In this document: positions 33,126 through 41,161 of the stretch, in pieces
How the letters are laid out: each line of letters opens with the position of its first letter
Position numbering within the stretch: the stretch's first letter is position 1
Assembly (NCBI RefSeq): GCF_001815905.1
Contig: NZ_KV823268.1
Coordinates: 1-64,000, forward strand
Direction of reading: 5' to 3'
DNA: 64,000 nucleotides
Origin: Brevibacterium sp. HMSC07C04
GTDB taxonomy: Bacteria; Actinomycetota; Actinomycetes; Actinomycetales; Brevibacteriaceae
The notes under the pieces: generated by a model
Told to the model about the DNA's origin: nothing
Database searches by the model: none
What the model saw: the letters and a program-made list of their open reading frames with translations, nothing else
Program-made: the position numbers and the translations under genes

Positions 33126-34013
33126 TCAGTGCTTTTTGAGGCCGAGGATTTCGCGGGCCTCGTTCGGGCTTGCCACGGAAGCCCCGAGCGATTCGATGAT
33201 CGTCACAGCCCGGTCGGTGAGCTGGGCATTGGTGGCCTTGACTCCGCGGGACAGGTAGAGGTTGTCTTCGAGTCCCACGCGGACGTGGCCGCCGGCCAGA
33301 ACCGACTGGGCCACCCACGGCAGCTGATTGCGGCCGATGGCAAAGCTGGTGAACACCGAGTTCTTCGGCAGCAGATCCACCTGCGCGTCAAGCAGCTTGC
33401 GCGACACCGGCGCCCCGTAGGGAATGCCCATGCACAGCTGATACATGGCGGGGTCATCCAGCAGGCCCTCTTCGTACATGACATTGGCAAACCACAGGTT
33501 GCCGGTGTCGAAGATCTCCAGTTCCGGTTTCACCCCGAGTTCGCGGATGCGGGCAGCGCCTTCGCGCATCATGTCCGGGGTGGAGATGTAGATCTGGCTG
33601 CCCTCGCCGAAGTTCAGGGTGCCGCAATCGAGCGTTGCGATCTCCGGACGGAGCTCTTCGACGTGTGTGAGCCGGGTGGCCTGGTTGACCAGGTCGGTGC
33701 CGTCAACGAACCGGGTGGGGTTCTGCGGGTCGAGGACCACGTCCCCGCCCATTCCGGCGGTCATGTTGATGACGGGGTCGACATCGTCGGCTTGGCGCAC
33801 CAGGCGCAGAACTTCGCGGTAGAACTCGGTTTCGCGCGAACCCTGCTTGGTCTGCGGGTCGCGTACGTGAATGTGGATGACAGATGCGCCGGCCCTGGCG
33901 GCTTCGATGCCGGACTGGGCGATTTCTTCGGGGGTGACCGGAACGTGTTCGGATTTGCCGGCGGTGTCGCCGGCTCCGGTCAGGGCGCAGGTGAGGATGA
34001 CATTGTGATTCAT
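33126..34013 (-). CDS. cdhC: BKACE family enzyme, probable 3-dehydrocarnitine cleavage enzyme
   Basis: Zn-dependent beta-keto acid cleavage enzyme (BKACE, former DUF849), 295 residues. It combines a beta-keto acid with acetyl-CoA, giving acetoacetate and a new CoA ester. Here that would be 3-dehydrocarnitine to betainyl-CoA. Zinc ligands His47 and His49 are in VIHIHVRDP; GLEDNLYLSRG near the C-terminus carries another conserved block. First gene of the carnitine trio. BKACE enzymes vary in substrate, so the neighbour genes decide the call. Confidence 0.88.
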   Translation of the reverse strand: MNHNVILTCALTGAGDTAGKSEHVPVTPEEIAQSGIEAARAGASVIHIHVRDPQTKQGSRETEFYREVLRLVRQADDVDPVINMTAGMGGDVVLDPQNPTRFVDGTDLVNQATRLTHVEELRPEIATLDCGTLNFGEGSQIYISTPDMMREGAARIRELGVKPELEIFDTGNLWFANVMYEEGLLDDPAMYQLCMGIPYGAPVSRKLLDAQVDLLPKNSVFTSFAIGRNQLPWVAQSVLAGGHVRVGLEDNLYLSRGVKATNAQLTDRAVTIIESLGASVASPNEAREILGLKKH

Positions 34014-34262
34014 GGGAACTCCCTTGTCTGATCTGGTGATGGTGGTCGGCTGATCAGGCGGAGTGCTGCTGTGCCCGCCTGCTCAGTGAAAGCGCGGCGG
34101 GGATCCGTACGGAAAGCCCTTGACGATATCCATGACTTCACCCTCCCAAGCCTGGGGGAGGGTTGCAACCTGTTTCTGAACGTGTGGGCGGCCCAACGCG
34201 CCTGCCGCTGTGCGGGTGGGGCGTCTGCTGAAAATCACGAGGCGCCGGTTGGGCGGCTCTGC
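34014..34262. other. Intergenic region between BKACE and GNAT genes
   Basis: 249 bp. Contains a hairpin ACCCTCCC / GGGAGGGT (34140-34163) next to the palindrome GGTTGCAACC (34161-34170), and a longer imperfect stem around 34188-34255 that may end GNAT transcription. The promoter of the carnitine genes should lie at 34014-34130, but I see no clear boxes. Confidence 0.4.
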
Positions 34263-34850
34263 TCAGGCGACTTCGCGGAAGGTCAGGCAGGGTTCGTGGG
34301 CGGTCTTCGGCAGGAGGCTGCCCATCATTTCGTCCACTGCCTGCGGGGTTTCGGTTCCCGGCTCCCACACCTGGAAGCCCGCGCGGTGGAAGAACGTGGC
34401 GCGCTCCTGGGGAATCTGCGCAATGAGCCGGCACCGGGTCGGAAGTCCGGCCTGTTTGAGAATCTGCGGGGCCATGCCCAGCAGGACGGTGCCCAGGCCT
34501 TTGCCGCGGAAGTCCGGGTCGGTTGCCAGGCCGCGGATGAAAAGCGCCGTGGGGGTCTGGTCCTGTTGTCCGTCGGAGCTGAAGTCAACCGCTGTGACAA
34601 CGAGTGCTGCGACGATCTCGCCGTCTTCGTTGAGCGCTACGAGGCCGGCGTCCTGGTCGCCCACATGGAACGGCACGAGCGTCTTCGAATCGGGCTTTGG
34701 TGTTGGCGCAAGACCCGTGATGAGCGCTTCGACGTCGTCGCTGAGTTCGGGTGTGAGCAGCTCGAAGGTGAAGCTGGCCGCCATGAGCGCTTCCGCGTAG
34801 CGGCGGTGTCGCGCGGCGACCTTATCTGCCTGCAGTCCGGGGTACAGCAT
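34263..34850 (-). CDS. GNAT-family N-acetyltransferase
   Basis: 195 residues. The acetyl-CoA binding motif A is RGLATDPDFRGKGLGTVLLGMAP near 110-132, with the R/Q-x-x-G-x-G/A pattern (RGKGLG), and FFHRAGFQVWEPG near the end is the usual motif B. The frame is open to 35000, but that would run into the divergent DUF5926 gene. The ATG at 34850 with TACGCT 6 nt upstream is the likely, perhaps leaderless, start. Substrate unknown. Confidence 0.78.
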   Translation of the reverse strand: MLYPGLQADKVAARHRRYAEALMAASFTFELLTPELSDDVEALITGLAPTPKPDSKTLVPFHVGDQDAGLVALNEDGEIVAALVVTAVDFSSDGQQDQTPTALFIRGLATDPDFRGKGLGTVLLGMAPQILKQAGLPTRCRLIAQIPQERATFFHRAGFQVWEPGTETPQAVDEMMGSLLPKTAHEPCLTFREVA

Positions 34851-34956
34851 GCCTAGAGCGTACGGTGCGGTCCGTGTCCGATAAGGCAGGGCCTGCCCTT
34901 GGGCTCTGAGCGCCCAGTGGTATAAGCGGGGCCTGCGCACACGTAGACTGTGCGGC

Positions 34957-35841
34957 ATGGGAAAGAAGTCCAGGAAGTCATCAAAAGACGTCATCGCCAA
35001 GCGCCTTGCGAAAGCTCAGGCCGCAGCTTTTGTGCCCCGCCCCTACGAGGGCCTGCCGTTCGAAGTCGACATCGTCAGCCTCAAAGAGCTCGTCCCGGCG
35101 GCAACCGCTGCCGCGAAGCTCAAAGAGGAATTCGGAGGGGACGAAATCCTCATCGCCTCGCTGCTGCCGTCCGCCTGGCAGGCACACAAGCGCCACGACG
35201 GCGTGATCCTCGGCGGACTCCAGGTTCCAGTGTCCAGCCCCGACCCATCGCGCGACCTCGCCGCAGCCCTGCTTGAAGTCAAGGACATGGAGCCCGGCGG
35301 TTTTGTCGGAGCCACCAGCAGCCCCGGATCGGGGCCGCGCCTGCAGGACATCCTCGACCTTGACGCTCCGTTCAAGGTGCGCGTGCACGAAACCTTCGAC
35401 TACTGGATTCCGCAAGACGGTTCGCTTGATGACGACGAAGACACCCAAGCGGCAATCGAACAGGCCAACAACCTCATCAGCCCCACCGACAAACTCGTCG
35501 AAGCCGAAGGCGCCTACTGGACCGAAATGGGCGACGGCCGCTATGTGCGCTGGGCGATCGGCGAGGACGAAGACACCGTCATGGACGCCCTGGCTCGCCT
35601 GCACGCAGACGGCAAGAACACCCTCGGCGGCATCGGCCGCTACCTGGGCACCTTCCGCACGCAGGGCATTGTCATCCCCGTGTGGGAAGTCGGCGCCGAT
35701 GTCACAGCCGATGACGTCGACGCCGTCCTGGGCGACTTCGCCGAACTGCTCGCCCAGGCGCTGAAGAACACCGAGCCGCTCAGCGCAGACGAACGCCGTG
35801 CGCGCGCCGGAGTTGTGTCGCGTCAGCTGACCATCCGATGA
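34957..35841 (+). CDS. DUF5926 family protein
   Basis: 294 residues, of the actinobacterial DUF5926 family. The basic start MGKKSRKSSKDVIAKR is followed by FVPRPYEGLPFEVDIVSLKELVPA, typical for the family. An acidic stretch (DGSLDDDEDTQ) is near 151-161, and the conserved end has GIGRYLGTFRTQGIVIPVW near 227-245. Function unknown; some databases call relatives SecA-like, which the sequence does not support. TAGACT lies 7 nt before the ATG, so the mRNA is probably leaderless. Its stop overlaps the pheA start (ATGA), a conserved coupling that hints at a link with aromatic amino-acid supply. Confidence 0.85.
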   Translation: MGKKSRKSSKDVIAKRLAKAQAAAFVPRPYEGLPFEVDIVSLKELVPAATAAAKLKEEFGGDEILIASLLPSAWQAHKRHDGVILGGLQVPVSSPDPSRDLAAALLEVKDMEPGGFVGATSSPGSGPRLQDILDLDAPFKVRVHETFDYWIPQDGSLDDDEDTQAAIEQANNLISPTDKLVEAEGAYWTEMGDGRYVRWAIGEDEDTVMDALARLHADGKNTLGGIGRYLGTFRTQGIVIPVWEVGADVTADDVDAVLGDFAELLAQALKNTEPLSADERRARAGVVSRQLTIR

Positions 35842-36782
35842 CAGACACCCTGCGCTTCGGCTTCCTGGGCCCGGCCGCAACCTTCACGGAGGCTGCGCTG
35901 TTGCGCCTGATCGCCCAACGCGGTTTTGCGAACGCGCAGCGCATTCCCGCAAACAGCGTGGACGAAGTGCTTGCGGCGGTGGCCGCCGGTGAGCTCTCCG
36001 GGGCCGTTGTGCCCATGGAGAACTCGGTTGAGGGCGGCGTGCCCGCCACACTCGACGCCCTCACCCGACACGGGGAGCTGCAGATTGTGGCGGAAACCCT
36101 CATGGATGTCCGCTTTGTGCTCGCAGCCCGGCCCGGAACGCAGCTGAACGACATCACGGCATTCGGCACCCACCCCCACGCGGAAGCGCAGACTCGCGGA
36201 TGGACGGCCAAGCACCTGCCCGGCGCCGCATACGTGCCGGCTTCAAGCACCGCTGCGGCTGCCCGGGCGACAGCAGACGGTGATGCCGACTACCAGGCCG
36301 CCGTGTGTCCGGCGCTGGCCGCCCAAAGGTACGGGCTGAATGTGCTCGCTGAGAACATCGGCGACCGCCACGACACAGTCACCCGCTTTGTGCTGGTGCG
36401 CAAGCCCGCCGCGATGCCGCCGGCAACAGGGGCGGACAAGACGACGATCGTCGCCGCACTGGCATCCGACCGGGCGGGATCGCTGCTCGAACTGCTCGAA
36501 CAGTTCTCCACTCGCGGAGTCAACCTCGCCCGCATTGAATCGCGGCCGACCGGTGACGGGCTGGGCCTCTACCAGTTCAGCCTCGACCTTGTCGGCCACG
36601 TGGCCGAACCGCGGATCGCCCAGGCGCTCGCCGGTGTGCACCGGCTGGCCCGGCGCGTTCAGTTCCTCGGCTCCTATCCGGCGGCGGAGACATCGGTCGA
36701 ACCGGTAGACCCGCGGATGACGGCTGAGCGCTTCGAAGCGGCCGAAGCGTGGGTCGAGGAAATCCGCGCATACCTTAGCTGA
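35838..36782 (+). CDS. pheA: Prephenate dehydratase
   Basis: Converts prephenate to phenylpyruvate, the phenylalanine branch step. 314 residues: catalytic domain (about 1-185) with FLGPAATFTEAAL at 8-20, VPMENSVEGGVPATLDAL near 56-73 and the catalytic TRF in DTVTRFVLV near 177-185. A C-terminal ACT regulatory domain (about 205-280) has GSLLELLEQFSTRGVNLARIESRP, the ESRP loop that binds phenylalanine for feedback inhibition. No chorismate mutase domain is present, as is normal in actinobacteria. Coupled by ATGA to the DUF5926 gene. Confidence 0.95.
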   Translation: MTDTLRFGFLGPAATFTEAALLRLIAQRGFANAQRIPANSVDEVLAAVAAGELSGAVVPMENSVEGGVPATLDALTRHGELQIVAETLMDVRFVLAARPGTQLNDITAFGTHPHAEAQTRGWTAKHLPGAAYVPASSTAAAARATADGDADYQAAVCPALAAQRYGLNVLAENIGDRHDTVTRFVLVRKPAAMPPATGADKTTIVAALASDRAGSLLELLEQFSTRGVNLARIESRPTGDGLGLYQFSLDLVGHVAEPRIAQALAGVHRLARRVQFLGSYPAAETSVEPVDPRMTAERFEAAEAWVEEIRAYLS

Positions 36783-36832
36783 TCAGCGGAAACGAAAATG
36801 TAACCCACGCCACAGCGCTGTCTCAAACCGTC

Positions 36833-36846
36833 ACATGATTTCATGT
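36833..36846. promoter_or_regulatory. ACATGA-TT-TCATGT palindrome before metN
   Basis: Perfect 6-bp arms with a 2-nt centre, 39 bp before the metN ATG. The position fits an operator for the methionine uptake genes. No S-box or other riboswitch fold is visible in the 103-bp gap. Confidence 0.5.
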
Positions 36847-36885
36847 CGCGGAATCCGGTAGTCCACAATCGTCGCCGGAGGTTTC

Positions 36886-37887
36886 ATGATCACAATTGAC
36901 GGCGTCAGCCGCACCTACGGCAGCGGAGAATCCGCAGTCCACGCGCTGCGCGATGTTTCGCTTCATGTTGAGCAGGGCAGCATTTTCGGTGTTGTCGGCC
37001 AGTCCGGTGCCGGAAAGTCCACGCTTCTGCGCTGCGTCAACGCGCTCGAACGCCCAGACACGGGGACCGTGACAGTCGGCGAGCACCCCATCAGCTCCCT
37101 GCGCGGCCGTCGCCTGTCAGAGGCACGCCACGACATCGGGATGGTGTTCCAGCACTTCAACCTCGTGGGCAACCGCACCGTGGCAGACAACGTCGACTTC
37201 GCCCTCGAAGCGGTCGGCCAACCGCGAGCCAAGCGCCGTCAGCGCGTCGGCGAGGTCCTCGAACTCGTCGGCCTGTCACACAGGGCCGACCACCACCCGC
37301 GCCAGCTTTCAGGCGGACAGCGGCAGCGCGTCGGCATCGCCCGCGCACTGGCGGCAGAGCCCAAAGTGCTGCTCAGCGACGAAGCCACAAGCGCACTGGA
37401 CCCCGAAACCACCCGATCGATTCTCGATCTGATCAAAAAGCTCAGCGTCGAACTCGACCTGACCGTCCTGCTCATCACCCACCAGATGGACGTCGTCAAG
37501 CGCATCTGCGATTCCGCGGCTCTTATGGAAGACGGTGCGGTGCAGGAAACGGGAACCTTACCGGAGCTCATCACCTCTCCCGGCAGCCGGATTGCCGACG
37601 AACTGTTCCCCGTCGGAACCTATGCGCCGATCGACGGACACGAAATCGTCGACGTCACCTATTTCGGCAGCGAAGCCACCGACGGTGCGGTCGTCAAACT
37701 CGCCCGCGAACTCGACATCGACGTCTCAATTCTCGGCGCCGCGCTGGAAACCGTTGACGGCAAGCAGGTCGGCCGCACCCGCCTGGCTGTGCCCGGCGAC
37801 GCCCGGCAGGCCCAGGCGGTCGTCGACAGTTTCCACGCGCGCGGACTCACAGCTTGGCGTGCAGGCCAGCAGGGAGGTACCGCATGA
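36886..37887 (+). CDS. metN: Methionine ABC transporter ATPase
   Basis: Energises methionine import. 333 residues: ATPase domain with Walker A GQSGAGKSTL near 39-48, signature LSGGQRQRVG and LLSDEATSALDPETT. The C-terminal NIL domain (about 250-330, VDVTYFGSEATDGAVVKLAREL) binds methionine and inhibits transport when the cell is replete. CGGAGG precedes the ATG. metI overlaps by ATGA. The complete metNIQ order makes the substrate assignment firm at family level. Confidence 0.95.
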   Translation: MITIDGVSRTYGSGESAVHALRDVSLHVEQGSIFGVVGQSGAGKSTLLRCVNALERPDTGTVTVGEHPISSLRGRRLSEARHDIGMVFQHFNLVGNRTVADNVDFALEAVGQPRAKRRQRVGEVLELVGLSHRADHHPRQLSGGQRQRVGIARALAAEPKVLLSDEATSALDPETTRSILDLIKKLSVELDLTVLLITHQMDVVKRICDSAALMEDGAVQETGTLPELITSPGSRIADELFPVGTYAPIDGHEIVDVTYFGSEATDGAVVKLARELDIDVSILGAALETVDGKQVGRTRLAVPGDARQAQAVVDSFHARGLTAWRAGQQGGTA

Positions 37888-38639
37888 CCGACATCAACAA
37901 CCCCGCCTTCTGGCCGGAGCTTTTCCGCGTTCTGTGGAAAGGCACCCAGGAAACCCTGTTCATGGGTTCGGTGGCAATGCTCTTCACCCTCCTGGTGGGT
38001 CTGCCGTTGGGCATTGTGCTCGTCGCAACGGAAAAGGACGGCTTCCTCGCCGCGCCATTCGGCCAGCGCTGGCTCGGCGCGATCATCAACTGGGTGCTAG
38101 GCTTCGTTGTGAACGTCGGCCGCTCGGTGCCGTTCATCGTGCTCATGATTGCGCTCATCCCCACAACGCGCTTCGTCATGCAGGTGCTCACCGGCCGGCC
38201 CACGTTCATCGGCACAGAAGCTGCGACAGTCCCGCTGACGCTGGTTGCCATTCCGTTCTTCGCCCGCATGGTTGAAATTGCAGTGCGCGAAGTCGACCCC
38301 GGCCTGCTGGAGGCCGCCGAATCCCTCGGCGCGTCCAGGTGGCTGACCATCCGCCGCGTCATCATGCCCGAAGCAACCCCGTCAATCATCTTGGGCACGG
38401 CAACAACACTGACCTCGATCATCAACTTCTCGGCGATGGTCGGCACCGTCGGAGGCGGCGGTCTGGGACAGGTTGCGATTTCCTACGGCCACCAGATGTA
38501 CTCGCCGATCCACATGATCGCCGTGATCATCATCCTGTTTGTGCTGGTGCAGATCATCCAGACGGCCCTGAGCTTCGTCGCCAAGCGCTACGGGCGCGCC
38601 AAACCCCGCCACCGCGGCTTTTTCAGCCGGCAGATCTGA
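37884..38639 (+). CDS. metI: Methionine ABC transporter permease
   Basis: 251 residues, five or six helices. EAA loop at EVDPGLLEAAESLGASRWLTIRRVIMPEA near 145-173, then the MetI-typical FSAMVGTVGGGGLGQVAISYGHQMY. AGGGAGG lies before the ATG inside the metN end. The frame is open further upstream, but 37884 has the ribosome site and the ATGA coupling. Works as a dimer with MetN and MetQ. Confidence 0.94.
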   Translation: MTDINNPAFWPELFRVLWKGTQETLFMGSVAMLFTLLVGLPLGIVLVATEKDGFLAAPFGQRWLGAIINWVLGFVVNVGRSVPFIVLMIALIPTTRFVMQVLTGRPTFIGTEAATVPLTLVAIPFFARMVEIAVREVDPGLLEAAESLGASRWLTIRRVIMPEATPSIILGTATTLTSIINFSAMVGTVGGGGLGQVAISYGHQMYSPIHMIAVIIILFVLVQIIQTALSFVAKRYGRAKPRHRGFFSRQI

Positions 38640-38683
38640 CAGCCTGCAGACAAACACACAGAAAAACCCACCTAAGGAGAATC

Positions 38684-39502
38684 ATGAAGGTATCGGCTCG
38701 TCGCGGCATCATCGCCGCAGTCGCTGCTCTCAGCCTCACCCTGTCGGCCTGCGGCGGCGGTGCACAGAATGCGGAAGACGCATCGCTTGACACCCCGCTG
38801 AAGGTCGGAGCGCTTGCCGTCCCGGCCGGTAAAATGCTGACCTACGTGGCGGAGAACCTCGCCGAAAAGGAAGGCATTAAGGTCGAGTTCGTCGAGTTCA
38901 ATGACTACAACACTCCCAACCCGGCGCTGGCCGACGGTTCGATCGACGCGAACCTGTTCCAGCACCAGGACTTCCTTGACACCTACAACAAGGAAGCCGG
39001 CGGCAATCTCGAATCGGTCGGCGAAATCTACCTGCCGGCTGCGGCTTTCCACTCGAAGAAGCACAAGTCGCTTGACGAACTTCCCGACGGCGCAGTCGTG
39101 TCGATCCCGAATGACCCGACGAACGAAGGCCGTGCTCTCGAACTGCTGCAGGACGCCGGCGTCATCAAGATTGAGGACGGCGCGACCAAGCCCGACGGCG
39201 TCACTGAGAACAAGAAGAACTTCAAGTTCCAGGAAGTCGACAACGCGAGCCTTCCCCGCACCCTTGAAGACGACGATGCCGCATTCGTCACCTCGTCCTA
39301 TGCCATCCCGGCAAAGCTGACGAAGGACACCATCATCGCGTCTGAAGAAGAGGGCTCGAAGTACTACAACGTGCTGGCCACCCGCCCTGAGCTCAAGGAC
39401 GACGAGCGCATCGAGAAGCTGCACAAGATCCTGACCTCACAGGACATGGCGGACTTCATCAACGAAAAGTGGGACGGCCTCATTCTGCCGAACACCAAAT
39501 AA
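38684..39502 (+). CDS. metQ: Methionine-binding lipoprotein
   Basis: 272-residue NlpA-family receptor. Lipobox LTLSACGGG with Cys near 24. The family blocks are KVGALAVPAGKMLTYV, the ligand segment GSIDANLFQHQDFLDTY near 82-98, VSIPNDPTNEGRALELL and FVTSSYAIPAKL. AAGGAG lies before the ATG. Third gene of metNIQ; a terminator follows at 39528. Confidence 0.94.
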   Translation: MKVSARRGIIAAVAALSLTLSACGGGAQNAEDASLDTPLKVGALAVPAGKMLTYVAENLAEKEGIKVEFVEFNDYNTPNPALADGSIDANLFQHQDFLDTYNKEAGGNLESVGEIYLPAAAFHSKKHKSLDELPDGAVVSIPNDPTNEGRALELLQDAGVIKIEDGATKPDGVTENKKNFKFQEVDNASLPRTLEDDDAAFVTSSYAIPAKLTKDTIIASEEEGSKYYNVLATRPELKDDERIEKLHKILTSQDMADFINEKWDGLILPNTK

Positions 39503-39527
39503 GACTCACGCTGCACACAGCGGCACA

Positions 39528-39567
39528 AGGGGCCGCGGGAGGATCACAGGATCTTCTCGCGGCCCCT
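39528..39567. terminator. Terminator after metQ
   Basis: AGGGGCCGCG (39528-39537) pairs with CGCGGCCCCT (39558-39567), with further pairing GATC/GATC inside. It lies between convergent metQ and serine hydrolase genes. Confidence 0.7.
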
Positions 39568-39631
39568 GTTCTGTGAGCACGGACCGGGGCGGGCCGTGCC
39601 CGGACCGGGTTTGGGCCGATTGTCAGTGCGG

Positions 39632-41161
39632 TCAGTGCAGGCGGATGCTGAGCCCCTGGATCTGCTGGTAGGGGTTGAGCGTCATGGTCACGGTGCGGCT
39701 TCCGGCTGCTCCGGTGACGGTCCACTGAGCTGACGAGGCGCCGGTGAACCGGGGCTCGATGCTCGCCTGTTCGATGTCTCCCGTGTGTTCGCAGGCTGCG
39801 GCCCATGCTGCAAGGCGCTCTCGGCGCGGCTGGTCGAGGTCGACGTTCATGGAGAAGACGCTCTCAGCCGCACTGTCGTCACCCGTGCGGATCATGTTTT
39901 CGGCAATGCGGGCCAGTTCCAGAGCACGTTCGTCGGGCAGGAACTCAGCGACGGACCGAACGGGGACAACTCGTCCGGCAGCAGGCCCGGTGGGGGTCGC
40001 AGTCGGCGCTTCTGAGCGCGGCCATGCGCGGTTGTCGGGATCTTCGCCGCGCTGGACTTCAAGCCCGGCTTCGAGTGCTTTGGCGGTGACGGCTTCCGTG
40101 GGGTAGCCGGTCAGCGCGGTGAAGAGAATGACCCCTGTGCGGCTGGCCGCGTGCCACCGCATGTGCAGTCCGAAGCCGGGATAGCCCCCGGAGTGTCCGG
40201 CGAAGCTGCCGTAGCGGGTGTCGAAATAGCACCGCAGGCCCAGACCGTAGCCGCCGCTGACCGCGAACTGCTCGCTTCCCTCCGGCCCGGTTGCAGATGT
40301 TCCGTGCGTGATCTCCATGGTTCGCACCGGCTGCTGCTGGTCAGCCAGCACTCGCCGCCACAGCCGTGCCCGCTGTGGCGTGCCGTCGCCCGTGGCGGCG
40401 GCAAGAGCCCGGAACGCCGCATCATCGCCTTCGGGGCTGACGGCGTCGATGTGGGCGCGCACCCACACCGAAAGATCATCCACGGTCGAAGCCAGCCCGC
40501 CGATGGCAGAGAACGCTCCGGGCAGCGAAACGGCCTGCGGTTCGAGTTCACCGTCCCGGTTGCGCCGGTATCCCGTGACCAGGCGGTCGGCATCGAGCCT
40601 TCGGACATCAAAACCAGATGACGTCATGCCCAGGGGTGTGAGGAAAACATCGTCGATCAGCTGTGCGAACGGCTTCTGCGCGGCACGTTCGATCACGAGG
40701 CCCGCAACCGCGTAGCCCAGATTCGAGTAGCGGTATGCCGTGCCGGCCGGGAAGTCGCGAATTGCAGGTTTGCCCAGAAGGTCAGAGAAGTCCTCGGCAG
40801 ACATCGACTCCTGGCGGTCTGCCCACGGGTCATCCGTGGGCAGACCCGAAGACATCCGCAGCAGATCGTCGATGACAACGCCCTCAGCCCACCCGGCATC
40901 GGCCAGTTCGGGCACCCAGTCGAGGACAGCATCGTCCATTCTCACCGGCTTGCCCGGAATGAGCCCCCGGACCAGACCGGTCAGGGCCGCTGCCGTGAAC
41001 GACTTCGTGATCGAGGCGACCCGGAAGATGCGGTCCCGGCCGTCGACCTCGTGCAGCTGGCCTTCCGAGATGATTCCGAACGCCGTTTCCGGCACGCGGA
41101 CGGTTTCACGGCGAATGGTGTCGACAATGGCTTCGCGTGCAGTGGGCGAAAGCACTCTCAC
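39632..41161 (-). CDS. Serine hydrolase, class C beta-lactamase fold
   Basis: 509 residues. The beta-lactamase/penicillin-binding fold occupies about 1-350: active Ser50 and Lys53 in VASITKSF, Tyr145 in YRYSNLGY and the third motif GHSGGYPG. There is no signal peptide, so it acts in the cytosol, unlike a resistance enzyme. A C-terminal accessory domain of about 120 residues follows a Pro/Ala/Thr linker (about 375-390). Such proteins are esterases or peptidases of unknown substrate. GTG start with AAAGGA; the first bases overlap the permease stop (GTGA), so the two are coupled. Confidence 0.87.
   Translation of the reverse strand: MRVLSPTAREAIVDTIRRETVRVPETAFGIISEGQLHEVDGRDRIFRVASITKSFTAAALTGLVRGLIPGKPVRMDDAVLDWVPELADAGWAEGVVIDDLLRMSSGLPTDDPWADRQESMSAEDFSDLLGKPAIRDFPAGTAYRYSNLGYAVAGLVIERAAQKPFAQLIDDVFLTPLGMTSSGFDVRRLDADRLVTGYRRNRDGELEPQAVSLPGAFSAIGGLASTVDDLSVWVRAHIDAVSPEGDDAAFRALAAATGDGTPQRARLWRRVLADQQQPVRTMEITHGTSATGPEGSEQFAVSGGYGLGLRCYFDTRYGSFAGHSGGYPGFGLHMRWHAASRTGVILFTALTGYPTEAVTAKALEAGLEVQRGEDPDNRAWPRSEAPTATPTGPAAGRVVPVRSVAEFLPDERALELARIAENMIRTGDDSAAESVFSMNVDLDQPRRERLAAWAAACEHTGDIEQASIEPRFTGASSAQWTVTGAAGSRTVTMTLNPYQQIQGLSIRLH

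Noticed and set aside
36783-36885. SAM riboswitch before metN
   Set aside because: The 103-bp gap is short and lacks the conserved S-box helices; only a palindrome is present.
39632-41161. Antibiotic-resistance beta-lactamase
   Set aside because: The fold and SxxK/YxN motifs are present, but there is no signal peptide and there is a C-terminal accessory domain; a cytosolic hydrolase is more likely.
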